NCBI GenBank assembly: GCA_034336665.1
Contig: CM067592.1
Location: forward strand, 36,893,889-36,957,888
DNA length: 64,000 nt
DNA from: Luscinia megarhynchos
Taxonomy: Eukaryota > Chordata > Aves > Passeriformes > Turdidae
Direction: 5' to 3'
The position numbers and the translations under genes are program-made. Each line of letters begins with the position of its first letter. Within the stretch, counting starts at the first letter, position 1. Below, piece after piece: positions 47,631 through 61,700 of this stretch. The notes under the pieces are model-generated. The model was not told where the DNA came from and did not search any database. It was given only the letters and a program-made list of their open reading frames with translations.

Positions 47631-50600
47631 TTTTTTTTTTCTTCCTTTGTAGTCCTAGTAAGAGTTTTCTCTCTCAGAATTTTGATTTACTGTTTGGTTA
47701 TTTCTTTGTAGTTTTGTGATAGTTTCTGACAAATGGCCAAACACTTTGAAGGTCATTCTTCAGAAATGGTTTCTTGGATTTGTAGGAACAGAGAGACCAA
47801 GGTTCTGGTGATTCCAGATCAACCTAAAAGAAGAATGATATGGCTTTAGATACAGGGAGATGCAAAATTTCATGAAAATATGAGGGCTTATGTTTCCCCT
47901 GTCTGGTCCTTGCATTGTGTTTCTGCAAACTGTAAATTCTGCAAAATGTAAATGTATCTTCATTTTGTTATCCAGGAAAAATTATTTGGCTCTGTTTTTC
48001 TCTCTCAAGAAAACAAAGTAGATCAAAAGTTTTGCAAGCTGATTTTTCTTATAACTTTACACCTTTTAGCTTTTTCAGAGATCTCAGGATCTCACAGGCT
48101 CCCTTCAGTTACACGTGAACCTATGAGACCGTCTGCAAATAAAGTCTATGCCAATGTTTTGATAGAATTTTCTCCTCGTTGTGTTGGTGCTATGATAAAT
48201 ATTTGTCCTTTTCCCTGTTTACTTCCTGTGATGTGATGTTTTGGAGCCAGGGTGATGACAGACACCCCCACATACAGTACTCATATAAATGCCTTTAATA
48301 AAAGTTTTTTCTCTGATCTGGAAGACCATGTGAGAACAGTGAACTGTGTTAATTACATTACCATCCTTTTGACCAGGAAAGTAACATCTTGCGCATCTAA
48401 TTGTAAACCATCTCAGACAGAGTCAATAATATTCTTAAAGGTCTCTGGAGGCCTTTTACAGAAGTCCCTGTTTAGAAGTTGCCCTTGTCCTCCAACAGAG
48501 ACCTGGCAAGAATGAAAAGTCTCATCTTCTGCTCAAGGAAAAACTACCAGACCCTTTGCTTTAGACTTATCTTCTGTCTTCCTTCAATAAAGGAGGAAGA
48601 AGACAGAAAATGCCTCTAGAGCCGTTTTCATAATAATACAACTACTGAGGATCTAGAAGAATCTAGTTGCTTTTTCTTGAGCAGCTGGGTGCTCCACCCC
48701 CATCAGTCTCCAAAGCAGCTGTTGCTAGAAGTGGTTCAGTCCCAAAGAGCTCAGGCTGCTCCTCAGAGTCTGGCTGCCCAGTGCCAGGTGCCAGCCTGGG
48801 AGCAGGGAAAAGGCTGCTCATCTCTGTTTTGGTGCTGGAGGACAAGATAACACCAGCTCCTTCCTGCAGGAGGAGGACTTGTCTCCCTGGCCTGGGCTAT
48901 ATGGGATGGGAATGCAAGAGCATGGGTACAAAAAACTCCTCCCTTTTGGGCCTATTCCAAGAAGACTCCCTACACATGACAGCTCACGGCAGGAATTATT
49001 ACACTGAAAGGACTGCTATCTTTGCAGGGCTTCTTTTTAATAGACTAATTTAATTTCCAATGTCCACAGCTGCCTGGAACGCTTTGAGTTTTTCTGCAGG
49101 AATGCATGATTTCTATGAGGATTTATGTAGTACACTCAGCAATAGTAAGGAAATGGCATTGCTTTGATCTAATTTTTTTTTTTTACAGTAGTTGATAATA
49201 TGGAAGACTGTATATTCTACATTCAGAGAGGCAGTTACTTTTCTTGTGTTTATTTTCACATTATATCTTCTTCAGTTTCAGTAGATGATCAAAACTGTTA
49301 TTTTTCCCCTGTGTTGTACAATCAATTGATCAATGTAAAATCATGAAATGCCTTTTCAGAGAACAAAAGGTAGCCTGTTTCCCACTGATAAAAAATGCTG
49401 TTTTAGCACCTGTAAATCTGTTTTGCATTTAATGGAAAACTTTATTCCATGCTGATAACAGGATCAGAAAATGGGCTCTGACAGCATGTTGTGATTTTAC
49501 AGTATCCAGGGGTAAAACTTGAGCTAATTATGAGCACATGGTTTTCAAAAGTCATACTTTTATGTTTAACTCCATAAGTCTTGCTAAGTGAAATCTAAAC
49601 CTATGTCTACAGCATTTGCTAATCATTAGGTTATTAATTGTTTTTGCTTCTTGATTCATACAAGCTGGGAGTGTTTGGAGATTTTTTTTTTAAATAATGG
49701 CTGCAAAAAAATAGGAAGTACTTTCTTTCCCCCCTGTAACTTCACAGGAGGTGTTTCTGCTGAAGTACTGAAGCTAAAAAACATGATGGCCTCCTAAACA
49801 AAGGCCTCTCTAGAAGAGTTTTTCAGCACTGCAATTTAAATGGTGTCTAGTTTCAGCCCAGAAACCAAGGTCATAATTTTAGGCCATAGATGGCTCTCCC
49901 AGATGTCTTTGGTCAACTTAATCACAGTTTGCCTGAAGGTTGTGCTTTCAGGTAATCCATCAAGACATAATTGTAAATCAAAACCTTCTTCCAACTCAAT
50001 AAGTAGCATATTTTTAGTTTGCGTTAAGACTGACATTGGACAGGAACTTACACTAGTTTATAATATTAAGAAATGTTAATGGTTACTCTCATTTGTCACA
50101 AATAATATTAGAAATTGTTTGGTAATTATTATGAAAAAGTTTGTTGTGGATTTTTTAAAGCCATAATTCAGATAGGAGCTACAATATGGTCTTTTTAAGC
50201 TTTAGTGAGTATTTATACTTGTTTAAGCTGCTCACTGCTTTACTTCACTCTAGACAGATATATCACATTTTGGCATGATGTTTGCTTCAGAGTGGACCTC
50301 AGATGAAGCAATTTGAATAACTGAGCATGCAAGATTTTTGGTTGGGTATAGGAAGCCAGATGCAAAGCGGGTTGTAAATATGTCTCTGAATGGGACAGGG
50401 GACTTGTCAGCATCCACAAGCAGTCTGTCACCTTTGTTCGTGTTCAAGAAGGCAAGGGGGGAAGGGAAAACTGGTGTCGCGGGCTAAAACATAGAAATCA
50501 TGAGATGCCCTTCCAGTAGACTGTTTTGTGAGAGTCTGCACTCTCACCCTCATTTATTCCTGCTTTGGGGATCTATTGTGACTTTGGTCTTCCAATAAAA

Positions 50601-50639
50601 GCAGATGTGATTTTTGGCCCGAAAAGTAAAAATCATTTT
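47631..50639. other. Noncoding interval
   Basis: A GC-richer patch at about 48660-48960 carries overlapping short open frames on both strands without domains. The rest is AT-rich with T-runs near 47627-47640 and 49171-49183. No gene or mobile element is recognised. Confidence 0.5.
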
Positions 50640-51290
50640 GTGTGCACCTGAAGTCAGCTAACATGAGAATTAAAAGCACCATACATTCATTACAGCGACC
50701 TAATGACCCTCCAATGTTTAAGAGCACAAAACACTGTCTCTGCTTGAAACACTATTTGAGGTAGAGAGATAGCAATTGCAGTAACTGGAATTTGGCTAGG
50801 ACGCTAAAAGCAGCAGGCTTGTGACCTCTTCTGTGAGGGCCATAATGCCCAGCAATGTTGTGGCCTTGTTTTTGTGCCATGCTCTCAAAGGGAGCAGCAG
50901 TCTGTGGTGGGCTGCATTGCCACTTTCGGCAGGACATAAAGCCAGTGTGCTGAATTGATGGTGTTAATCTTTATGTACATAGATACCTGCACTAAGCGCC
51001 TTTAACAAATTAATGTAACAAGCATGGGGAGAGCTGCAGCTCCAAGACTTCAAATTCACTTTGAACTATATTTACAGTACGCACTGTCAACAGTTTCCCT
51101 GCCAAAGCCATAAACCATCTCTGCGGGGTAGACTAAATACACCTCTTTAAGAGGACACGAGTCTCCCCTTTGGATTTCTCAGCTATAATACTGAGGGACA
51201 GAGGCTTAGCTGGTGTAACTCAGCACAGCTCCAAGGAAGCACCCGATTCCTATTAGCTGGCCCCCAGGAGAAAGACCAGACCTAAGGGTA
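50640..51290. promoter_or_regulatory. Candidate conserved noncoding element
   Basis: A repeat-free stretch with preserved CG dinucleotides (about 50697, 50801, 50926, 50996, 51080 and 51122) and homeobox-like cores such as AAATTAATG near 51007. Its character resembles vertebrate ultraconserved-type enhancers. No alignment is available to confirm it. Confidence 0.3.
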
Positions 51291-54200
51291 GAAGATGAAA
51301 GGTAAACCCTGAGAAAACATTTTCTGAAACCTATTTTGAATTAGATTTAATAACACTGTAGCATCCAAGCTCACATTGAATACGAAAATCTTTAGCTGGA
51401 GTTAAAGGTGATGTTTTAGAAATACAACAAGATACAGGAATAAAAACTTCTCATAAAATAAATTACTCATTTATGGGCTAATTAATTGCAATGTTGGTTT
51501 AATCTCCAAATTTCATCATGTGCCACGGCAGTGCTGAGCCTTTATGTATTGGGGCAGTGTAAAATACATTCCATATCCAAGAAAATCTTGCCAAAATCCC
51601 TCGCAATGTTTTTTCTCTTTTTTTTTTTCCTTTTTTTTTTTTTCACCCTTCTAATCCTTGTTTTGCTCTTGGTGATCATGGTAACAGTAACAGCTGTCGA
51701 ATGTGGCTTCAGGCTGTCTGACTCCCTTGGGAGAATTTATGTGTTTTTCTACTTCCTTTCCTTATTAGGAGGCAGGAATCTGCGACACCTATTAGAACAA
51801 GTATGCATAAAGGGTAATGACTGTGCAATTTATTAGTGGTCTGTTCTCCTTCAAGCCAGCCATCAACTATAAGCACACAGTTTGTGCCAGGGACCATGAC
51901 TGAATGCAATCTTGCCGTGCAGCAGGTGGGCAGCAGCAGAGCTTCACTGCAGAGAGAAGCGTGGCTGGGGAGTCAAGTGCTGGTCTGCTCAGAAAAACCT
52001 CTTAATTGAATATCAGTGGGGAGAAGACAGGATGGATGGCGTTGTTAAATGTTTATCCTGAAGCATCAGGTGAGAAAGGCAACTACCAGAGAGTCAGGTC
52101 CTGTAATTTTGTGCTGAAGTATTTAAATTGAGCACTTCCCATAGGGTGATGTGCCTGCAGAGGGCTGCCCATGCAAATGAAGTAACGGGAGCTCAATGTG
52201 TTCTCATGCACAGTATAGTCATCCTTAGGTATTTCAATCATATTCATTAGGTATTTCAATCATATTCACCCTTATTTAACAAAACTTTTCCAAAAAATCA
52301 AAATTCAAAAAGCAAGACTTCTGGCCTGGAAGCTAATCACAGTTGAAAATTACCAGTATTTTAAGAGTGGAGAACTTTATATTGCACCTCATATTTTAAA
52401 ATTAGGAACCTTAATTTATAATTCCTATGCTGGAGTACCTGAATGAAAAGGGTTTCCTATACCCAAGTTTGGGAACATTTTTATGCTAATCCCATTTCTA
52501 GTGCCATTTCTGGCCACTGAAGAAGGTGATAATCCTGAATTTATTTAAGCATGACCTGGCTTGGGTATTTGTCAGTATACCACAGTCCCTTGCACAAAGA
52601 GATAAGTTTACTGAATAATAATTTGGCTGTGTCATCTAACAGGAACATCTGAGAAGGAAACAAAAAGCAGAGATCCACGCCTCCAAGAACTGGATCTAGT
52701 ATCTGATAGAAATACAAGCAAAAGAAATCAACTTCTATGACAAGATTCATTCTAACCAATATCAGTCTATATTTATATAAATGTCAGACTCTTTTTACAT
52801 TACTTTAGAGTAGGAGGCAAAATAGTTGCCCTGAGCTGCTGATGTATAAACAACAATAGGCCCAAACACACTGGTTCCACCAAGTGCCATACGTCAGTGA
52901 GAGCAGCAGGGCCCTGCATATCTAATCAGGTTAGAATAGTCTAACAGCAATTCTGTGGTAATTAATACAAGATATTCTGATATTACATGAGTAATTACCT
53001 GTCTTGCTGGGAAAACTGGGAGCAAGTGGCAAAATCTCAAGCTAAGCATATCTTTTTATTCATGACATCATCGGGCTGATTTTCTTTCATGCAGTCCATG
53101 CACAAGCAGAACTAGAACAATAATCATGAAAACACCTGAAAATTCAGATTTATTAAGCTTCTTTTTAAGAGTAGGCCTTTGAAAAGGAGTGGTGAAATTA
53201 TCTTAATGTGATTAAATAAAACATTAAAAAAATAAAGGTTAAAAACCACTGTTGAATTAAGACAGAGACTGGCAATTGAGTAGGAAATAGGGTCATGGGA
53301 AAGCAAGTGCTCATGAAAACCAAGCCAGTGTAGAACAAGATTTTGCAAATTTCTGGAGATTGCTCAGACAAATATAACAATCATAAGCAGCAACAGGATA
53401 GCTCTTTGTTCAGGCATTCTCGCTGATTAAATCTTGATCTTGGATCTAACAGCTAAACCTTCAGGCAGCAGGTATAAAATAATTGTTTGATCTGTCTCAT
53501 TAAGAGTTTGGATGTCTCAACATAGGTAGAGCAGTCAGATGCCATAGAGATGAATACATATGAAGGCAATGCAGTAACTAGAGCAAACCTTCTTTCTGGT
53601 AACTGAATGAAAGGCAAGGATGCAGCCCCACCATGGCTTCATCCATAGGACAGCTGTGCTGCATCCCATCAGGGCACAGATACACACATTTTTAGGAGCA
53701 GTAAGGCTTACAGTGCACTGGCTCTCCATTGCCTCCCCACCACCCCCTGCATGTCCGTGGTGGTGTCACTTTGGGACAGAATCTGCACTGTGGGATACAT
53801 GGGATACATGGGACACTGTGGGTCCAGACACCACGTCACTTACATCAGGGAAAACTTGTGCCTGTCATCTCCTTAGCTTCACTCCTGCTACATTATGTTT
53901 TGCCATAAGCCAAGGGAGGATTGCTTATTTGGTGAATATCCTGTTCTCTTACACACCACCTCAGAAGTCAGGCTGTGTGTGTTTTCTCTGCACTATAGCT
54001 ATTGCAGTGATAAATATTAAAATGTCTCTTCATTCTTGAGGGTGGGTATAACAGAGGAAAGGAAAGGTCAGTCAGTGATCTCGAGGTTTTCACCAGGGCA
54101 AATGAGGGCAGGGTTCAACCCTTTCTCTCTGTGCTAGAGGGCATTTTCCTTTCTCTGACTTTCCCATCTGGAGGATGCCTCTGCCAACCCAACAGCACTG

Positions 54201-56189
54201 CAGTCACCCTCAATCCCTTTGTGAGTATCCTGCACTAATCCAGCCAGCACTGTAAACCCAGTTTCTTGAGCAAGTACTTCTCACCCAGTTAATCCAGGCA
54301 CATCAGCAGCAGCTCTGTCAGATGGATAAATAATAATGAAAGACAATAAAACTCCTGCATCTATTAAAAATATCCAAGCCAAAACAAACATTAAAAATAT
54401 TCAACCAAATCCACAAAACCTAGATAATCCCCATTTTATCCATCACTGGAGGCCCATGGGGCACAACCTCTTCCCTGCCAGGGCTACCTGGAGGTAGCTA
54501 ATGCTGGTTTTGTGCATTTCTTTCTGCTGAGTGCTAGAGGTGCTGAGCTCTGGGAGACATATAGCCATAGGGACCAAGGCAAGCAATCTTTCTCATCTCC
54601 AAACTCAGGACAAAACATGAGGACAGTGAAAGCTTTTGATCACTTCTACCTTTTACTGGATCTGAAGTTATGATATGAAGTTGTAAAGGTTTCTATCCCA
54701 TTACCAGGTTGCTCTCATCTTACCAAGTAAGACCATCTTTAAAAATGCATTTGGTATCTGTCTCCTAACAAATTCTGTATACACACAATATATACAGCAG
54801 TAAAATATGTGTTTATATAAAATATTACGTTTTGCATTGATATTTATATTCAAGCAAGCACAATTTTAAATATAAAGACTACACGTGTAATGTATGTGTA
54901 CAGTACATTGACAAGATTTATGTAAACACTATACTACCACGATAAATGTACAGATGTTCTCAGTGTACATAAGACATTCTAAGATTAGCAGTTAACGTAT
55001 CATTGCTATTGGCTGGTTAAAGGTATGAGCACGTCTGTTAATAACCCTCCACAGTCCCAGTCTGTGACAACAGCATACCAAAAAAGAAGGGAGTAAAGCA
55101 ACTTCCCACTCAAACTGAGAAAAATCTAAGCATTGATGTAGCACCACACACAGAATTCAAATATCTCTAGGATTCTGTTTTGCCCTCAGATGAACATACG
55201 TTTCTTAAATTTAACTTTTCTCTGGTAATTCTGCCCTTTTTCAAAAAACATCCAAAATCATCTGGGTTGCCCTCCCTTCCCAATCTTGTCTGTGTGTATG
55301 CATGAGCAGGGTACTTTTGCAGGATGTAAGTAGAAAATACAGTGACCTGGCCAGCTTGCTAGATCAGAATTACTTGCCATGTTGGAAATGTCTGCCTGTC
55401 TTAAAATCCCAACCAACCTGTTCAGCTAGCTTTCTCAGACATATCGGATTGGTCTTTACACTTCAGCTCAGCTCCTGTCCAATTTTGTTAAAACACTTCA
55501 ATGGATTTCATTACACATACGTAAAAGCAAAATATTCCTGGTTCAAATACTCCCCACAGACTTCACATTCCTGGGAGACACAGGAGTCCTTTTGTACCCC
55601 AGGCACCAAAGGATGGATCTGTGTATCTCTAAACTCCTTTGCCTATTTATATAATCTGCCTTCTGGATATCTGCTCACTAGGAGAGTCTTCTAGGGGTTC
55701 TTTTCCCTTGGGCTCTTTTTCAGTGCAGAAAGCCACAATTCCACTGAAAAGCAGAGAGAGCAGAGAGAGCAGTCCAAGATTTGTGTGTAAATGTGAATGT
55801 GTGAAGGTGAACATTCCTGTGTTCAAAAATGGCCCAAACCACAGAAAAGTTGTAACCCCTACCAAGAGCTCAAGAGAAGCTGTATGCTTCTGGCAGATAA
55901 TCCCTGCTTTCCCCATATGACTAAATACAATTACAATATTTACATCCTGTTAACTTAACTTTGTTTTTTGATTTTTTTTCTTTGTAAATCTGAAGAATTA
56001 CTTCTTCCTAAAATTAGTATCCCTGTGGTCATTTGACAGCTCTTACATTAGCCAGAGAGATGTTTACATGCTACCTCAAGTATGAAAAAGACAGAGCTGC
56101 AAGACAAAGCGCTCTGTGATTTAAAAGGGTACCTAATTTTCTTGTTTCATGTTTCCCTTTTTGTATAGTGAAAATGCAGGTATTTTAAG
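51291..56189. other. Noncoding interval
   Basis: This holds a T-rich run at about 51609-51643, a perfect POU octamer ATGCAAAT at 52171-52178, a 22-base tandem duplication at 52225-52268 and a short GGGATACAT duplication near 53793. About 54770-55010 is very AT-rich and TGTA-rich. No gene or mobile element is recognised. Confidence 0.5.
52225..52268 (+). repeat. Perfect 22-base tandem duplication
   Basis: The unit at 52225-52246 is repeated exactly at 52247-52268, without spacer. Perfect identity suggests a recent slippage duplication. Confidence 0.95.
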
Positions 56190-56700
56190 GAGACTGATAT
56201 CCTTGTAATTAGCTTTTTGACATCATGCTCAATACTAACTTCGATAAAATTGGCAGGTGATGACTGAGAAATCGAGCTTCCTTCATGAGCAGCTTTGGCT
56301 CTGCCTTCTGCCTTTCAGTGACAGCATGTGTGGGATAGAGAGGATCAAAGGCCAGGGAAGTCAAATATGTAAGCTGTCCAGGTGGTAACTGGCTTCATTA
56401 GGTGGCAGAATATTTTAAGAGAATTGATAATATTTAATTAAGCAGACATGGCCTTATTTCATCAGGCAGACATGACTAATGCTGAAGTCTTTTTATAGCA
56501 TACTTTTAATTTAGACACCCTCCTCCAGTGATTGAAGTCATGTAGGTCTGGTTCTTATTTATGCCTAGTCTCTATTGGAATACTAACTTTCTGGCCATAA
56601 ATAGCCAGTGGGCTTACTGCAGGCAAAAATGTGATCCTTTTGGAGAGATTTGAAATCTGTAAATAAAACAGCTTTAAAGAGTCTGTACATTTACTCTGCA
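56190..56700. promoter_or_regulatory. Candidate conserved noncoding element with a TCF/LEF site
   Basis: A repeat-free stretch containing GATCAAAGG at about 56343-56351, a canonical TCF/LEF core, and homeobox-type TTTAATTAAG near 56434. Two similar GCAGACATG segments lie about 24 bases apart (near 56443 and 56467). Evidence is motif-level only. Confidence 0.3.
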
Positions 56701-58640
56701 ACAAAGGGTAAAGAAACTGAAAAATGCTGTCTCTTTATTGCATTTTAAGAAGGAAGAGAAAAATGTGCAACCCAGTGCACCACAGAAGATATCTCTAACA
56801 AAACAAATTTGATACTCAGAGCTGAAGAAATATTTTCTTCTCGAAGTGACAATGACAGCTAAGCAATTCTTTAGAACCCTTCAGGCTATTGTTTTAAAAA
56901 TAGAAAGGGTGTTTCAGTCTTTCCGAACATAATAATGTGCCTTTTAAAATAAAAATGTTAACTCTTCTCATGCAGACTTTTATTTAACATCATTTTGGAC
57001 AATAGACATTGCTGTGGATGCCTTTGCAGTTCTCATTCCTATACTGAAATTAGGTGTTAGCACACCTAAATACTTTTCTGCAACTATATGTTCTAAACTA
57101 GCCTTTGCTTTTAAAAAAAGCTTCTTATATTATTAGAAATTCTAACTTTTATAAAATATTTGGCAGCTGGTCATGAAAAATCACTTTTTCCAAAGTTTTT
57201 TCTCCTAAATTCTTTAATACACACAGGACTCAGTCTAATTACTTTCAGCATTTACACATTAGAATGGAATGACTCTGAAGAAGCTGTCTATTGCCTTGGG
57301 TAAAGAATATAATATTAAAACTCTCAAGCAGTTTCTACCAATTTAACCCTTGCATAAATTACCACTAAGTGCCATTCTTAGTGTTTTAAATTCTTATGAA
57401 ATAGATCCTGAAAAAAATCAAAGCACTGACTGACATTATAGCTGCATAATTAAACAATTAGAAACTTAATTTGGGATAAAATATGATCACCTTTCAATTC
57501 AGTCCTGCATTACAGGACCCTGCATTGGTTTCATCTCCCTAGATTTCCCCTGTTTCTTGTCCAGTCCCTGCACTGGATTGCAGAAGAGGATTTGGGAAAA
57601 CCCAAGGGAAGGACAAGCACTCTGAGAAAAGGAAATTAGGATGCTTTTGGTGCTGTTCTGAAAAGCATCTGCAGTTAACATTAAAAACATTAGCAACACA
57701 TCTGTTTTTACTGAAGATTAACAGTAAGACTTATGGGCTGCACAGCCTCTAGTGTGGGCTGATAAGCCTCAGAACTATCTTCCTGCTTTTTCTCCTAAAG
57801 ACTGAGGAGACATTTCTCCATTTCACTATTCCTATGGAGTTGAGATAAGCTGGAATGCCAGAGCAAGCCTGGTGTATTTAACAGTCAGTGAAAACTTTGT
57901 CTCAAATGAAATGCTAGTTCAGAAGCACATCAATCACTTTTTTACTTTCCAAGAGATAAGCCAAGCAATGTTTATTAAGACTGGTTAGTGCACCACTGAA
58001 ATATAGACATACTGCTCATAATCACAGCTGTGCTATGTGTCATGTTATGAACAGACTACTTTTATATGGATGTTCTAGGGTTGTGCTCTACCTATATATT
58101 GTTTCTGAAGCTGAAGACAGCTCAGAATGCAGCAAATTAAGTAAAGGCTTGCACTTACCATGTTTATCTTCTTAATTATCAACTCTGCTAGTGTCCCAAA
58201 GTCCTGAGTGTGGGGGCCCTTCTTATCCCTTGCCTTCCCTACCTCTGGGAAGATAGAAAAAGCTCAGGATTTATTGTGATCCTATACAGCAAGTTCACAG
58301 CTGGTCAGTACCATGGTTCATATGTGCTTGAGCATGGCTGGGGGATGAGATTTATATCCACTGTCTCCAGGCCTGGGGAGTCCTGAGTACCTCAGAATTT
58401 CAATCTCGCTCCATCAACTCAGATCCAAAATGGTGGGGCAAGGAATTGGCCTGTTCCTGCTTTTGAACCACCCCGTGAATCCCCCAGCAGGGTTTAAATT
58501 CTCACTTTGACCAAGAAAAATGGCCCAAATGATCCAGCTTGCTATCATTTCCTGTGATAGCTGAGAGTTCCACTCTGGTTTGAGGGGCTGTCTATAAGGC
58601 AATGCAGTGCACGTATAGCCCTGGTATACTGAGTATATAT
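56701..58640. other. AT-rich noncoding interval, nothing recognised
   Basis: No gene, RNA or mobile element was recognised in this stretch. Confidence 0.5.
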
Positions 58641-58698
58641 ACTGGTGTGTGTATATATATATATTTGCACATATATATACACACACATATATACACAC
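58641..58698. repeat. TG/TA/CA microsatellite with hairpin potential
   Basis: A GTGTGTATATATATAT arm is followed by a short TTTGCAC loop and an ATATATATACACACAC arm, so the repeat can fold into an AT-rich hairpin with a stem of about 14 pairs. CTGGTATAC also occurs on both sides as a direct repeat (near 58621 and 58698). Confidence 0.8.
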
Positions 58699-58706
58699 TG
58701 GTATAC

Positions 58707-61700
58707 CGAATATAGCCCATCCACTGAAAGACACCCATACATACAAAGTACAAAAACTTCTTTTGCTCCGTTTGCGTTTCTGTGTATTTTTACCAGTTCA
58801 TCCATTATATCAGTTTTGCATCTGGGTTATGTATTGGGCCTTCAAGTGCCAAAGTATTCAATGAGTCAATAAATCCAGTTACCCAAAGGATTTCTTTCCA
58901 GCAGATTCCAAATATCTTTTGCAGTCTTTATTTCTTTGTCCCCTGCCAGACATGGCATAAGTTACACAGAGAGCAGGTTTTCATATATGAAACCTGCAAT
59001 GAAGGGCTTGCACAGCTCGGAGATAATCTTTTCAAGTAGTAATAATTTAAAAGAAAGATAATGTCCCTCTTGTCTGTCTAAGGACCAAAGAGGCTTCCCT
59101 TCCCATAACAGACAGGGAAGGGGAGAAGCCAGGGCTCCATTCATCGTGCACAATGGGACTCTTCTTGCAGTCCTTCTCAGGGCAGTTTAAAAAGTCAGCT
59201 ATTACCCAGAGCGAATAAAAGGCTAAAGACAGGAAACAGAGAACCTGAAGGGCCATGAATAAAATCTGTCCCTGTTAGCAAACCAGCCTCATCAGGCTCT
59301 AATCAGCAAGGAACCAGCTGTGCTGCCAAGGCCTGAAATATTTAAATCCTGGTGACAGACAAGATATAAGCTGTGTGAGTCTGTATTTCAGTTGCTGTCA
59401 AATGTTAACTGTTTGGTTTTGTGAGAGGAATGAGCTGAGAGAGTGGAAGAAGATGAGAGGCAGCAATTGAGTTATTAATTTTTGTACTTTGTTCAGCCTT
59501 CATCTTCTTTCTTAGAAAGCCCTAATTTAGACACACACAAGACGATTTTGCTCCCAACCTTAATCCAGCTGAACTGTACACCTCAAAGATGCCTTCCAGC
59601 CTTCCCACAGCTCTGCAAGCCCTGATAAGGAGGAAAATGCAGCTCTGTGCCAAGCAGTGGACCACAATATGATTGCTAAAGCAAGCTCACTTAGACAAAA
59701 AAAAGAGAAAAGAAAGAAAGACATGGTAAAATTCAAACGTAATTTAATTCAATTTAAATCTAGATGTGCTCAGCTCTGCTCTTCAGTAGAAACCAAAACT
59801 ATTCTTGTTCTTTTTTCTTTCTCAGAGCCAGTCCTCATCTTTCAAATCTCACCTTCTTGGCATCATCTTCAGATGTCACAAAAAAGACTATGTGGTGCTC
59901 TTTTTTTTTTTTTAACAGAGTTGTTTTAGCAAAGGAACACCTTTTTTTGTATGAGATAATACATTTTCTTTCACTTAAAAGGAAAACTGTAGGAAAGGTA
60001 GCTCAAGAAACAGGTTCCTTTTTTTTACCCTAAGTAACAAGTAATTATTTCCATCATTTGCATCTAAAATAACATCTCTTTGGGTCACAGAACCCAATAG
60101 AAATTAATCACTTCTATGCTCATCTTTAAAATGTGGTACCTGAAACTGTAGGTGGAAACCAATCTGAGTCTGCATGAAAAAACTTTAAATAATTGTGCAA
60201 AGGCAGATCAAGGCATTTTTTGTGGCCTGTTAAGAATCATATTTTAAAAGTATTTCTTGTTCTTACCATGCAATTTGGATGTGAGTGTATCATCCAATTC
60301 ATGCTTTTGGCATTGTGATAATAATCTACCACACAGAGCTGGCAAGTAGGTGCAGGGGAAAAGAAATTTCTTACTTTTTGAATTATGCTATATATTCCAA
60401 AATCAATCCATTTTTATTTCCATATTTGAAAGGAAGGAACCTCAAAAGAAAGTAAAATATAGGTCAGGAACACAATTTTGACAGTTGAAGAAAATATTTT
60501 CTTTCAGTTAAAAGCATCTCTTCAGCATGAGGCCACAGAGTGAGCCCCTCTCTATTGCTTTTGGGAAAGGAAAACCATAATTGTGCAACAAATTGTTATT
60601 ATGGTAGAGCATGTGCTGTATTCCATGTATAGGATTTACAGATACTGAGCAGTCTATGCTGAAGTTTTTTCAGCTATAAATCTAACATGCCCCTGGAGTG
60701 AATTAAATTTACTGTGTGCTTACAGCAGTCAGAGATGCTTAGATGGAAAACACTGTGTCGTTGTGCTAGACACCTTGCAAAGTCAGAAATGGAGGAAGCA
60801 TCTGCTTCTTGGAGAGTGAAACCAAAAAAAAAAGGGAGTAATAAGGAGGGAAGGAGGAATATACATGCAATAACCATTAAGGGAATGACTGAAAGGGAGT
60901 ACAAGAAACAGCCATGCTGACTGGGGAAGAATGTGTCCGGGGGTTTCAAGAAATTCCACTCAAGGTTTCCCAAACAGCAAATAGCAATAGAGCACTAGTG
61001 ACTCAGGGTGAAGTAGTGCTTATTAAAGGTACAAAATGCCTTTGTTTCCTGGGAGTGAAGAAAGTTAAAGAGGGCTGAAACAAGCTGGATCCTAGTTTCT
61101 TCTGTCTTGACTAAATAATGCTGGGAAGTAGACAGAACAAGACTGGAATATCCATCTGATGCAGGCAAACTCTGATGGACATTTTGCAGCTGGAGAGGAT
61201 TGGTTGAGCTTCTAAATATCTGGCACAGTTGTCTTAAAACAAGCAGAAGAGTATCTGTTTGGTTTTTTCACCCTTTTTTGTGTCCCTTTCTAGATGTGTT
61301 ATGAAATTACTGTAGAAATGCAACACATAAAATGCTTAGTGACCAAGTTAAGTATGCTTCTTGCATGATATATTGGGTTCAGCACAAAGAAGTTTTGTCA
61401 CTGACATAGATCTCAGCTCCCAAGTGTACTAGCACAGATATCACTATGGTGGCTTAAAATCAGACACACCTAAAGACACCATGGTCAAAATGGCTTGTGT
61501 TGGTTGAACTGCCACCAAGCAAGCACTGAATGGCCACACAGTCCCCCTCCCACGCAGGAACAGCACTGTGGCAGGCCTCTGGCATCTGGGAGAAAAGGCA
61601 ATGCAAAAACAGAGGATGGAAGCAGCAGTGGGGTGCTGAAGCTGGAGGGCAGGGGCCTGACAGCAACCAGAAGACAAATGCAGCTGAGCAGCAGAAAGTC

